Below are positions 11,425 to 23,100 of a stretch of 64,000 nt of DNA, piece by piece. Positions within the stretch are counted from its first letter, which is position 1; each line of letters opens with the position of its first letter. The notes under the pieces are model-generated. The model was given only the letters and a program-made list of their open reading frames with translations, made no database searches and had not been told where the DNA came from. The translations under genes were made by a program, and so were the position numbers. The DNA lies in contig CP142461.1 in the NCBI GenBank assembly GCA_038049695.1, forward strand, positions 39,667,501 to 39,731,500, given 5' to 3'. The DNA is from Cinnamomum chago (taxonomy: Eukaryota; Streptophyta; Magnoliopsida; Laurales; Lauraceae).

Positions 11425-12228
11425 TTATGTCACACTGCTGGGCCTCACCCAACTAACAACTGCCTCTATCTTAGCTGGATCAACTGCTAAACCTTCTCTA
11501 GAGATGATGTGGCCTAGAAAAGCGACTTGCTCTAACCAAAATTCACACTTACTGAGTTTTGCATATAACTGGTTGTCCCTCAAAAGCTGCAACGTTGTCC
11601 TCAAATGTTCTCCATGCTCCTTCTTACTCTTGGAATACACAAGGACATCATCAATAAACACTACTGTGGAGTGATCCAAATAAGGTGCAAAGACTTTGTT
11701 CATCAAAGCCATAAAGACTGCGGGTGCATCGGTCAAACCAAAAGGCATCACTAAGAACTCATAGTGCCCATATCTTGTTCTAAAGGCTGTCTTCTGAACA
11801 TCTGAGTCTCTAACTCTCAACTGATGGTAACCTGACCTCAAGTCTATCTTGGAAAAGTAGGCTGCTCCTTGCAATTGATCAAACAATTCATCTATCCTGA
11901 GCAATGGATACTTGTTCTTCACGGTCACATGGTTCAACTTCCGGTAGTCGATGCACATTCTCAAACTTCCATCCTTCTTCTTCACAAACAACACCGGTGC
12001 TCCCCACGGTAAAACACTTGGCCTAATAAAACCTTTGCTCAACAAATCCTGCAATTGGAGCTTTAGCTCACCCATTTCTACTGGAGCCATCCTATATGGT
12101 GCAATCGAGATCAGAGCTGTCCCTAGAAGGAGCTCAATTGTGAACTCAACTTCTCTAATTGGTGGTAAACCCGCGATTTCTTCTGAAAAAACATCCGGAA
12201 ATTCACACACAATGGGGACATCCTCCAC
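11425..12228 (-). pseudogene. Tekay reverse transcriptase
   Basis: 267 codons covering the fingers and palm. [14 protein letters not shown] (residues 75-88), [21 protein letters not shown] and [10 protein letters not shown] are all present. The catalytic FIDD is at 191-194. The thumb region begins with [12 protein letters not shown]. Two stops between this frame and the RNase H frame (11371-11424) break the polyprotein. The first codons are only the point after the upstream break; there is no natural start here. Confidence 0.9.
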
Positions 12229-12428
12229 CCCTTGGGACTGTTTATCCTCCGTGATAAACGCAATAAATGCTTGACATCCACTCTAAACTAATCTGCTTGC
12301 CTTCAAGACTGAAATAAACCCTGCCTGGGATTTTCTCCTGTTCCCCTGGAATATCAATTCTGCCTGTGGTCCTTGGAATCTGAATGTGATGGTCTTACTA
12401 AAACAATCCATGGCGGCATGATATGCTT

Positions 12429-13307
12429 CTAACAAATCATGCCTAATATGACATCAAAATCATGCATGTCCAAAACTATGAGGTTGGCCGGTAGATTAAC
12501 ATCTCCTAATAAAACTGTACAACTAGAGTAATGGTTTCTACACACAACTTGTTTCCCTACTGGAGTGGTCCCTACTAAAATGTAATCCAACTCACTACAT
12601 GGTGCATCAATCAACTTAGCAAAACTAGGAGATGCAAATGAATGTGTGGATCCAGGATCAAATAAAATCTGGGCTTCTACCCCACAAACAAGAAGTTTAC
12701 CTTCTACCACGTCTCCTGCAGCTTCAGCATCTGCACGGTTGAGATAATACAAACGTCCATGCATCTGGAGTCTGTTTGGTACTTGGTTCTGCCTTCCTTG
12801 GCCATGTTTATTCTGCTGTGGAGGACGAGCATTCTGGTTCTGTGCTGGTTGCCTAGCCTGCTGCTGCTGCTGAGGTGGTCTAATCTGATTCTGAACTGGT
12901 GCTTGATTCTGAGGAGCTACTTGCCTCTGCTGCTGGTTTCTGTTCCCTTGGTTCTTAAGTAGTGGGCAATCCTTAATTGCATGGTTCATAGCCCCACACT
13001 TGAAACAGGCACTCATGGCCTTACGACATTCGTGTGTTTCATGATTCTTGCCACAATGTCCACACCCTTGCCTCACTTGGCCTTGTTCTTGCCTTGGCTT
13101 CTTGCTGTGCTGTTGCCTCTGATTCTGCTGCTGATATTGTTGCTTCCTGTCTTGAACAATCATGTTATTAATATCTTCAAATGTATAAGATCGCTTGACC
13201 GCCTCATCATATGTAGCTGGAGGAACTACTCCTATAACATCTCTCATGATGATCGGGTTCAACCCTTCCAAGAACTTGGTTATCTTCTTTCTCTCAGTGT
13301 CAATCAA
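12429..13307 (-). pseudogene. Tekay Gag C-terminus with two zinc knuckles, and protease
   Basis: 292 codons. Two zinc knuckles are visible: C82-X2-C-X3-H-X4-C94 and the standard CCHC at 101-114. A Gln- and Pro-rich linker (about 116-180) leads to the aspartic protease with DPGST at 217-221. The frame stops within the GM(D)WL motif at the end of protease, where a single-base loss shifts the frame relative to RT. The amino end joins the frame at 13317-13511 through one in-frame TAG. Confidence 0.85.
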
Positions 13308-13316
13308 CTCGGTAGC

Positions 13317-13511
13317 CTATCTAGCTAATCTTTCAAACTTGGTGACGTAGTCTAATACCGTCATGCTACCCTGTCTGAGCTGCTGAAATTCAATAGCCTT
13401 CTGCCTCTTGACATGAGAGGGAATATATGTATCTTGAAACTGTGTCTTGAATGCTGCCCATGCCTCCTCGTCAGCCATCACTACATATGGGTCATGACTG
13501 TTTGCCACCAC
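13317..13511 (-). pseudogene. Tekay Gag capsid, middle piece
   Basis: 64 codons continuing the capsid-like domain (EEAWAAFKTQFQDTYIP, then the VLDYVTKFERLA segment). It is offset by a frameshift from the N-terminal Gag frame and separated by a TAG from the zinc-knuckle part, so it is one slice of a broken gag. Confidence 0.8.
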
Positions 13512-14002
13512 CTATCTGCAAGCCCATAGAATAATGAAGCTGTGAGGTTGACCTTCTGTATTCCCGTGCACATGAAGACATCAAAGATCTTCTCCGTATT
13601 GACTAGCCAGTCGTTTGCTGTTAACGGGTCCTCATTGCCCGAAAACTCCTTCGGTGCCCACTTCCTGAACTTCTCAAACAGTGCATTAGGGTCAGGATCC
13701 TTATTCTGAATAACAATCTGCGGACCCACGGGTGGTGCTACATTTCTGTTCTGAAGTACTTCCAACAACTGCCTTTGAACTTGTACCATTTCATCATCCT
13801 TTTTAGCTAACTGCTCTTGAAATCTTGCTTGGTTTTCATTAGCTTGTCTTTGCTGTGCTATCATGGCTTGCATCAGTTCTTGAAACTGTGTGGCTGTTGG
13901 TGTCTCAGATACATCTGACTCATTCTGATTACTGCCGGAAGCATGATGATTTGGAGCTTTTCTTGGAGGCATATTGCTGTAAAACAAAGAGTTAGTACAC
14001 AA
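13481..14002 (-). pseudogene. Tekay Gag N-terminus
   Basis: 173 codons. The likely natural start is the MPPRKAP methionine a few codons in (about 13972). A Gln-rich, probably coiled-coil stretch at about residues 35-90 is followed by the conserved FRKWAPKEFSG and ADRWWQTV segments of the plant Ty3 Gag domain. A frameshift near 13505 ends it. The start lies about 140 bases after the primer site. Confidence 0.85.
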
Positions 14003-14113
14003 TAATCATAGTACAAGGGTTTCTAAGATCCTATATGAACGAATTTATCGAACTCACGAATCCTCGCCACGTTCCTAAGACCTTTCTAGTTTCTTTCAAG
14101 TGACTGAAACATG

Positions 14114-14129
14114 TCCCGCTCTGATACCA
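14114..14129 (-). promoter_or_regulatory. primer binding site of the Tekay element, tRNA-iMet
   Basis: On the minus strand TGGTATCAGAGCGGGA lies four bases after the end of the 5' LTR. Confirms the minus orientation. Confidence 0.9.
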
Positions 14130-14133
14130 GTCC

Positions 14134-17100
14134 TGTCGCGACCCCGGAACGGATCCCCGGGCCCGCGACGTGTCGAAAGGAAAGATAGTTTGTGTTTATA
14201 GTTTTCCCACAGGTTCCCGCGGTGAGGATTCCCAAAGACACGCGGAATCTGACTCACACGATCAAGTATACAGAAACGTGCATTAGAACACATCAAGATG
14301 AGCACCAACAAAACATTTAAGTGCCCTAACAAATAATCACAAGGCATAGTATCAAAGGAAGAAGCTAACATGGCATTCCCATTAATATTCAAGTTATGAG
14401 ACTAATACAAAAGTAAGTTAAGTTTTGTTACATTTCTATAAGAGGCCAACAGAGGCCAATACAATTCTCAAAATAACAAAAGAAACCCCAACAAAAAGAT
14501 GACAAGACTCAAGAACCCGCCTGACGTCTAAATGACATCGTCGGGTTGCCATTCTCTCACAGGGGTTGTCTCACAAGCCTCCTCCTGACGCTCCTCCTCA
14601 AATGTAACGTCTCCTGCACCTAGGCACCAACAAACAAGGGTCAAATACAACGGTTTGGCAGGTAATCAATTTAGGGTGCAAACATGAATCCATACCGTTT
14701 AAGAAAACATATAAGCAAATCCTTGATTTGAAATACTATAATGGCTGAGATACATTTACAGAATATTTAATCAAGCTGAGGTACTAAAACAAACTCGCAT
14801 GAGTACATAATATATCATGAATAGTCATCAACCACAAAGAGCCCATCCTTTCTCTATCATTTATATAATGAAAAGAGCAAATACGCACGACAAGCACGAT
14901 ATAAATAATATAAGCACGACACGATTTCCCATAAAGACGAAAATTCCGGCCGCGAAACCAGACACGCACGATGTGTAATAAATACACGATCAGTCTACAG
15001 ACAATCCACATGTTTAAGGACCCCCAGACAGTGGATCAAACTAAAAAGGCAGTCTAAGCTCAGTGGTGTTACTTAATTCATTAATGCACAAAACACGCGA
15101 AACACTATCAAAACATGTCGAGATAAAAAGGGAGAAACCACTTATCAAACAAGATGAACACGACTAGCAAGGGCATATTTAATATGCATAACACGCTTAG
15201 GAAGTGATCCCCTTTTTCTTGAAACACATCTTCAAAACGAGCTTGTACTTAACTTCAAAACGAGTACACGATGATATTCATCATATCAAAAACCAAAGTA
15301 CGAATGCAAAGCCTATCAAGCTCATGCAAGGACCTTTGCTTTATCGTTGTGCAGCCGAAGCCCAGATGTTGGAATTAAAACGGAATTGGTGCCCCAGAAG
15401 TTCAAGGACATCTCGGGTTTCGAGTGCATAATATCAGGCTAAAGGCCCCTAAACATGTTCTAGTTTTCATTCTTGCAAAAACTCTTCAAAACAGGAAATC
15501 TGTCAATTTCGGTCACCTCGCGGTCAGGTGTCGGCTAGCCGAACTAAGGTCTGGCGGCTAGCCGCCAGCTGACCGAAGAGCTGACCGCTGGAAATCCAGG
15601 TCCAACACAGCCCTCTGGAAAAGGAACCGAACTGACTGCAGTTAGCTTACGGTTAGCCGAACTGAGGCTTGGCGGTTAGCCGTAAGCTGACCGTAGGGCT
15701 GACCGCTGGAAATCCAGTCTGAAATGTAGCTCTCGGGAAAAGGAACCGACAACGCGCGATTGGCCAGCGGTTAACCGACATGGAGTATGGCGGTTAGCCG
15801 CTTGCTGACTGTCAAGCTGACCGTAAATCACTGCCGAAATGTCAGCTTCTGGAAAGGGAACCGCCGAGCTCGGTCAGCTCGCGGTTAATCGAAATGGGTA
15901 TTTCGGTTAGCCGCCAGCCGACCGACGGCTGACCGAACTGCACGGGAAAAGCAGTCCAGTTCAGATTTTCCACATTTTCTTCTTCCCTTCTTCTTTTTTC
16001 TCATTCCACTTGCACTCCCTGAGCCTACATGCTCTCCAAGGGACAAAACACATATTTTTCCTAATCTTAAACATTCAATCCGAAGAAAAACATAATCATG
16101 AAGCTTGTAAACATATTTGTATGCAAAATTTCCAAAACAACAATGTAGCTTAAAATACACATGCACAATGGTCCTATAGAGATTACTTGCCTTGCCCAAA
16201 TGCTAAACACTCTTCTCCAAGCACTTCTCTCAAGCTAATCCAACACTACAAGAAAACCCAAAAGAAAACCACACAACTTACTCAAAAATGGAACCAAAGA
16301 ACCCATTTTAACAAAAGGGTTTGCAAACATGAAAAACATGATCTTAAGGAACAAAAATAACTCCATGAAAGATATGAGTGGAAGCTCTTACCTAGAGAAG
16401 GTCAAACAAGAGAGGAGGAAGAAAATGTAGGGCTTGTCCCACAAGAAGCTCCAAGAAACTTGTATTGATAGAGAGCTTGCAAAGAGATGAAGAAGATGAT
16501 GTTTTTAGAATTTTCTTTGGAGTCCTCTAGCTAGATCATGGAAGGTGAGGAAGATGGAAGGGAAAGAGGGATTTTCCAACCCTAGGTCAAGAGAGTTGCT
16601 GGAATTGGTAAAGTGAATGAAAAGAGAGGGAGATGGGGTTTAAGTGATGAAAATGGGCCCCAACTAGCTGAACATTGAAGTGACCAAAACACGATCTTAA
16701 GGGCCTCGGATGACTTCGACGAAGAAGGATAAAACAATCGTGGAAATATCTAGTTTCCAAAAAGTATATTTTTGACATGATTTAGGGATCTCGAAAATTA
16801 TGTCCAGATTTGTGCAAGAAAGACAATTTTACCCTCTTTGGGCCAAAACTTGGGTTTTTGGGCTTCAAACATGAATGGCCTCAAAGCGAAAGTTGTAACA
16901 CATAGAAAAATCATTCAAATGAAATCAAAGTTACAATCACACGGAAATCGATACGATCTTCCCCAGCTTACATGGGCACTCAGGCCTTCCTGAGCGTGTC
17001 AGACTAACACTAAACGTTCTCGAAAATTCCCAAAGCTATGTCCAAGACTAAACTAATTACTTCTAACCCAACGATAACTAAACCCCCTTATAACTAAACA

Positions 17101-17147
17101 CATACTAATCGCACACTAATCGCATTGGTCTGGGTCGGGGTCTAACA
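14134..17147 (-). repeat. 5' LTR of the Tekay element
   Basis: 3014 bp, nearly identical to 6273-9285. Its palindrome cluster (about 15500-15940) keeps two exact CGGCTAGCCG words, 15532-15541 and 15555-15564; in the partner LTR the second has lost a CpG by a C-to-T change. Confidence 0.92.
15500..15940. repeat. palindrome cluster in Tekay 5' LTR
   Basis: Same four-module cluster as 7640-8080, with a small number of base differences concentrated at CpG positions. Confidence 0.8.
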
Positions 17148-17152
17148 CCCGC

Positions 17153-17393
17153 CGAGCTTTTAGCTCCACAGTTGTTGCCTCTGCCCGCTCACACATGCCG
17201 CTCGCCCTTCTTCTCCCTTCTGCACTCCAAACAGTAACAAAAGGAGTCTTATCCTTTTCTCTTTCTTTGCGCACGAAACATGAGGCGCTAGGGTCACGTG
17301 TCTATGATAAAAACGAGCCCATCTCTTGGGCTTGAGTTTGGGTCAGATTCGACCCAACAACAGAAAGCAGTAAAAAAAAGAGAGCAATTCAAC
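17153..17393 (+). other. 5' leader of the Reina element, right part
   Basis: Continuation of 5842-6272 after the Tekay insertion. The Gag frame is open upstream to 17298, but the ATG at 17394 (MSTRTG) is the better start by its resemblance to Reina Gag. Confidence 0.6.
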
Positions 17394-18104
17394 ATGTCTA
17401 CCCGCACCGGAGCCACATTCAGAGGTAAATTCACAGACCGCCAGCGTGATAGCTACATCATGGGGTTAATGGACATAATGGATAGGGTTGAAGAATGCCT
17501 TCGGAACTCACCTCCTCCGGGTAACCGGAACAATGACAACCCAGGACCTTCCACCAAGAAATATGGCAGTAAGGCACCAGAGGGAAGCAACCGACATGCA
17601 AATGTAGAAAATTCTGTCAATGGTGAACCGCAGGAAACTTGTCGGCAATTTATGGAGCGTATTATGGATGAGACTAATTATGAAGACCGTCATGGCCGAC
17701 GAGATGACATCACCAAGAAGGTACGTGTTGATGTTCCTGATTTCTTTGGACGTATGTATGTGAAAGTCTTCACCGACTGGATTACAGCCTTTGAAGATTA
17801 TTTTGAATGGTATAATATGGAAGAAGACAAACGCGTTTCCTTTGTCAAGATGAAGTTGAAGGGTGCAACACGTGTTTGGTGGTGGAGTATTGATGACATG
17901 AATGCTAATTATGGGAGACGCCTTATCAACACATGGGAGGAGATGAAACAAAAACTTGAGGATAAATATCTACTGGTTGACTATCTTGATTCCCTCTATG
18001 ATCAACCAGTTGATTGTAGACATGGGACCTCCACTGTAGATGATTTCATAGAAAGGTTTCATGATCTCATGGTGCGATGCAAAGTGCCTGAAACTGACCG
18101 ATAG
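17394..18104 (+). pseudogene. Reina Gag, capsid part
   Basis: 237 codons from ATG 17394 to a premature TAG. After a disordered N-terminus, the domain with VDVPDFFGRMYVKVFTDW, WYNMEEDKRVSFVKMKL, ATRVWWWS and the TVDDFIERFHDLMVRC segment is the plant Ty3 Gag core. Stops at 18102 and about 18193 separate it from the zinc-knuckle part, although homology continues across the gap. The capsid would form the particle in which reverse transcription takes place. Confidence 0.85.
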
Positions 18105-18218
18105 GCTATCACCAGATACAAGAAAAGACTGCGTCAAGAGATAAAAAGGGAATTGACTACTCACACCTTTTACAGCATTGAAGAAGTTCATTGATTAGCA
18201 CTCCGCGTCGAAGAGCAG

Positions 18219-19211
18219 TTGCGATACCCATCTTCCAATCGTTTTGGTGAGCTTCTCCAAAGGAAAACCTCCGATACGATTTATCAGCGGGTTGCTCCAG
18301 CTCATAACTCAACCCGACAACCTCCTCCACAAAATTCCATCGTGCAAGCACCTCCTCAGAATCAATCAAGACCCGTAAATTTTGCCAACAAAGGGAAGAA
18401 TGTTGTCAATTCTTCACGCTCAAAGCAAGACATCGATTGTTTTTTATGCAAGGGCAAAGGACACTATGCTTCTGAATGTCCAGGTTCAAAGAACCTTCAC
18501 TATGCACATAATGAAGAAAATGCCTGTGATTCAGAGCCTGTTGACGAAGAAATTGAAGTTGAAACACCTTATGAAGAACATGAACCTCCACCCGAACAAG
18601 AAGATCATTCCTTCTATCAAGCTGAAACCAAAGGATGGAAATGGTTCATTCGTCATCTCTTCATTACCACCGAAGAAGAAGCTGAAGATTGGAGACGAAC
18701 TACCATACTTTGCTCTATGGCAAAATGTCATGACAGATTGTGCAATCTCGTCATAGATGGAGGAAGCAAGATGAATGTAATCTCCCAAGAAGTAATTGAC
18801 AAGTTGAAGCTTCCAACAGAAAAACACCCGAAGCCTTACAAGATTTCTTGGGCGAATGACTCAGCCATTCTAGTAACTAAGCGGTGCCAGGTAACATTCC
18901 GAATTGGTGGTTATGCAGATTCTATTTGGTGTGATATTATCCCCATGAATGTTACTCATATTCTATTGGGAATGCCTTGGCTTTTTTATAACAAAGTCCA
19001 AAGTGATGGAGAAAAAAACTCACATACTTTTAAGTATAAAGGTCGCAAGGTTACTCTTCTTCCACTTAAGCCTCCTACTACCCCGGCAAAGCAAGTAGCA
19101 TCAGTTTCGGCCAAACAAACAGTTTCACAGCCAAGTTCTCGCATCCTTTCAATGCCGAAATTTGAAGAAGAAAGTAAAGAGCAAGGAGTTGTTTATGCCC
19201 TTATCCCATAA
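18219..19211 (+). pseudogene. Reina Gag zinc knuckle and protease
   Basis: 330 codons. CCHC zinc knuckle at residues 74-87 (CFLCKGKGHYASEC), then an acidic Glu-rich linker. The aspartic protease carries VIDGGSKMNVIS; the DGGS form is common in Reina rather than a sign of damage. The HILLGMPWLF segment closes the protease fold, and the frame ends in a TAA soon after. The first codons lie downstream of stops, so this is an internal slice of the gag-pol frame. Confidence 0.85.
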
Positions 19212-20170
19212 GAATTCAAAGAGGCAGAAGATCAAAAGGCAGTTTTTACACCACTAGAAATCAAGTCCTTGTTGTATGATTTTAAAGATTTAATTCTAGC
19301 AGATCTTCCCAAAGAACTACCGCCTATGAGGAACATCTAGCATGCAATCGATCTGGTCCCCGGGTCATTGCTTCCAAATTTACTTGTTTCTCTCATGAGC
19401 CCTACAGAACACACATAATTGAAAAGGCAAGTTGAAGAGCTCCTCCAGAAAGGCTACATTCGCGAAACCATGAGTCCTTGTGCGGTACCAGCCCTCTTGA
19501 CACCCAAGAAATATGGTTCTTGGAGAATGTGCGTCGACAGCCGAGCAATTAACAAGATCACCATTAAGTATAGGTTTTTAATACCTCAGTTGGATGATAT
19601 ACTTGATATGGACAGATCTTCCGTCTTCTCCAAAATTGATCTTCGAAGCAGACATCATCAAATCCATGTTCGCACAGGAGATGAATGGAAGACAACTTTC
19701 AAGACTAAAGATGGATTATACGAATGGTTAGTCATGTAGTTCGGCTTATCCAATGCTCCCAGCACTTTCATGAGAGTTATGACATAACTTCTATGGCCCT
19801 TCCTCGGTAAATTTGTCGTTGTGTATTTTGATGACATCTTAATCTTCAGCAAGTCCAAGATGCACATCTTAATCACCTCAGGTATGTGATGCGTGCACTT
19901 CGCAAAGAAAAAATTTACATTAATTTGAAGAAGTGTACATCCTTAAGTCTCAAAGTTATATTCTTGGGATTTGTTGTCTGGGCCCATGGAGTAGAAGCTG
20001 ATCCAGAGAAGATCAATGCAATCGTTGATTGGCCCCTTCCCAAAACTATCAATGAAGTACGAAGTTTTCATGGATTGACCACTTTTTATAGGAGATTCAT
20101 TCGCAATTTCAGCACCATTATGACTTCTATAACTGATTGCATGAAGAAAGGTGACTTCACTTGGACTAAG
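19212..20170 (+). pseudogene. Reina reverse transcriptase
   Basis: Two main open pieces (19419-19739 and 19886-20170), with homology continuing between them. Visible motifs are [36 protein letters not shown] (then a stop), FGLSNAPSTF and the catalytic YFDD at 19824-19835, followed by the thumb ([18 protein letters not shown]). Stops sit at about 19737 and near 19340 and 19417, and the frame changes between the pieces. The end is cut by the insertion at 20176; the frame resumes at 24139. Confidence 0.85.
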
Positions 20171-20175
20171 GCAGC

Positions 20176-23100
20176 TGTCACGCCCCCGAACTGAAACCTC
20201 GGGGGCGGGAATGGGATTAAGCATAATTATATTTTACTTCTCCCAGGATCCGCGTGTGTGAAGACAACACATTCTGAATATTTTGCGGAAGCTTTCGTGG
20301 CACTGCGACCCGGAGTCCGTGGCCATCGGATTCCGCATCGCACTCAACCATTAGCACATAGCTATCATATCAAGAATCATATCAGACTGGAGTAAATCAT
20401 CACAATAAATTACAGAGCTGACAGTAACAGGATATTACATTCCCATATATGTTCAAGTTACAATTATCAATGTACATTAATTAAGAATCCCAAGAAAAGG
20501 CTAATAAAAGCCATACAACAATAAGCTATAATCACTACCCCAAATATGACGTAGCTCCGATGTCAGGCTCAATGTCTACATGACATAGCCGACAAAACAA
20601 CCTGCAAAACATGGCTCCACAGCCAACAAGCTCTCAACTCGGGACGAAGAAATCTGAACCTGAGTACCAAAAGTAGTGGGTCAGACACGACGGTCTGGCA
20701 GGTGGATGAAAAGATCACAATATAGTGAATAATAATACAAATGATAAATCATGCTATTTGCTCAAAATGCTGTATATAATTAAACGGGTGAAAACTCATG
20801 AATCTCGGACAAAACATGTATTCATTTCAAACATGGTTAAAACATGAAGATCTAATAAAGCATATGTTCATTTACATCATCTATAAAAGCATAGATATTT
20901 GACAATTGGGTATTCGTCTAAAACATGTGTAAATATAGAAGTTTGACAAACAAACGTTCATTTAAAACAAATGTGTAACCAAGAAATCTGGCGAAACTAA
21001 GATTCATTTAAAACGTATTTCAAGGCAGGGATATTTAGCAAATCGGATATTCATGTGAAACCGGTATAAACATAGTAATCTGGCAAAACAAGTGTCATTT
21101 GAAACATATTTCTGAGCATGGATATTAAATAACTCGGGTAATCATTTGAGACAGGTATAAACATAGGAATCTAGCAAAACGTGTGTCGTTTAAAGCAAAG
21201 CACAGATATTTAATAATACGGGTATCCATTTAAAACATGGGCAATCGTACAAATCAAGTAAAATCATTGATCGTGTGAAACATATGTAAGAGCATGGGTA
21301 TTCGCCCAACCGGCATTTATTTAAAACATGTGCGGGTACAAAGAACAGAAGGCAATATAATAATAACTGAATTTACATTGGAGAATATTAACACTTGTTT
21401 AAATAACAACTTTCATAAAGGAAACGAATCATTTATCAGAAAACATAAAAGCAATATAAAACATGTCGGGTATCCAAGGAATCGGAAACTGGCAAGATGG
21501 CAACCACAAGAAGCTAAGTCCTCTATCACTAAAGCGATAGAGCAATAACTAGGCCCTGATCTCAGTCACTCGAGGTGAGGAGAAACATGGGATCTCATAT
21601 CAATACATATACATATACTAGGCCCTGATCTCAGTCACTCGAGGTGAGGAGAAACAGGGGATCTCATGAATGCATATACATATACTATACGGGACCACGG
21701 TAGCGAGCCGGGCATCGGGGACCACAATAGCAATCTGCGGTATCGGGACAAGACCACGGTAATAACCGGGTAGAGGGATCCAAGCTGCAGCTGGCGGGAC
21801 GGGAGGGGGATCTCCAAGTCGGTTGATCAGACCAACAGGGTTATCCAAGCTTAGTGGTGCCGACTCATAGGTCAAATACAATCGAGACAATGCAAGTAAA
21901 TCAAGTACAAATACATAATCAAGCGGGCAAGACGGGGGTGCTCAAGGGCACACTGACATATCATGTGGTGCAATGCACTTCGGGACAAGTAACTGTTACT
22001 AGAGTAACTTCAATGCTTTCGGGAAAACAAGTCATGTAATGCAAATCTCGGGAAATGAGGTGAAACAATGAACTATAACAATTTCGGGAAAAATATTAAT
22101 TTCAAGATCTATATAAGTGAATAGGGGTCCCGTATGTCGATTTTGATAATTACTTGGTACTCCTTGAGTTAGAAGACATTCCGGGCTCCTTATGCACTTT
22201 TACTATTTTTAAAACTTAACATGAGCTTATGGGTAGTACTAGATGTTACAATAGCAAAAAAAATCATAATTATAAACGGTCCATCCTAGGCATGACATTA
22301 ATCCGGAAACATCGAGCAACCTATTCAGTCACCGAAAGGAATAGAATTCACGATAACCAAGAGAAAGACTTGTGTTTAGATATAAAGAAGATATCGCGTC
22401 GTTCCGTCCCGTTCAAGATTGAAATGGATTGAACTTCGATGCCTTCCGAACCAACCGTGAAGAGCATCGGCTCAAGACGCTCTCACATATAGTCAAGTGA
22501 GTCCAAGGAGGGTAGCCAAGGTCCACAAAAAAAAAAATGAATCTCAAAACCCACTGCGAAATTTCTGTACCGGTGCCTTAAAACAGTTCAAACAGGCAGC
22601 ATCGCTCGAGCGAATCAAAGGGTTCGCTCGAGCGAACTCATCGGTCGAGCGGATATTTAAATGCGTTCGAGCGACCAAGCTACTGGAATTCCCGTAACCT
22701 TTTCTGGACAGGTCGCTCGAGCGAACTGTCATGGTCGCTCGAGCGAACTGTCCAGAAACTGAATTCTGGGCAGTTCAGTTCCCCTCTTTCTCTTCCTTTT
22801 TCCTTTCCTTTCCAACACTTAAACCATCACAATGAACTATAAACAAGGAGACTAAAGTACATGTTTCCAAGACAATAATATGAGCTAAAGAGCTCCTCAT
22901 TCCAAGTTCCTCCCTTTCCATTCTTTCCATTCACAACAAGTCTCAAGGTGGAGAAAACTCATTCATGTGAAATCATTTGAAACCTTGACAATATGATGCA
23001 TACATTTTCCAAGCATGAACAAGAGGGAAATAACTCATCAATAAGCACATTTCGAAATCAATACTAATCATAGTAAAGACAACTACTAAAATCACCAAAA

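Larger units (their letters stand above)
6273..17147 (-). mobile_element. Tekay/Del-type chromovirus, full length but broken, minus strand
   Basis: Two 3.0-kb LTRs (6273-9285 and 14134-17147) bound a 4.8-kb interior. The target duplication is a perfect cccgc at 6268-6272 and 17148-17152. On the minus strand the order is 5' LTR, tRNA-iMet primer site, gag, protease, RT, RNase H, integrase, chromodomain, purine tract, 3' LTR. The long LTRs, DPGST protease motif, FIDD reverse transcriptase and a chromodomain after the integrase fit the Tekay (Del) clade. The two LTRs are nearly identical, implying recent insertion, yet the interior has several frameshifts and stops. It lies in the leader of the older Reina element. 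Confidence 0.92.

Noticed and set aside
12759-13328. Leu-rich plus-strand frames opposite gag
   Set aside because: Antisense shadows of the Gln-rich Gag region (CAG read backwards gives CTG).
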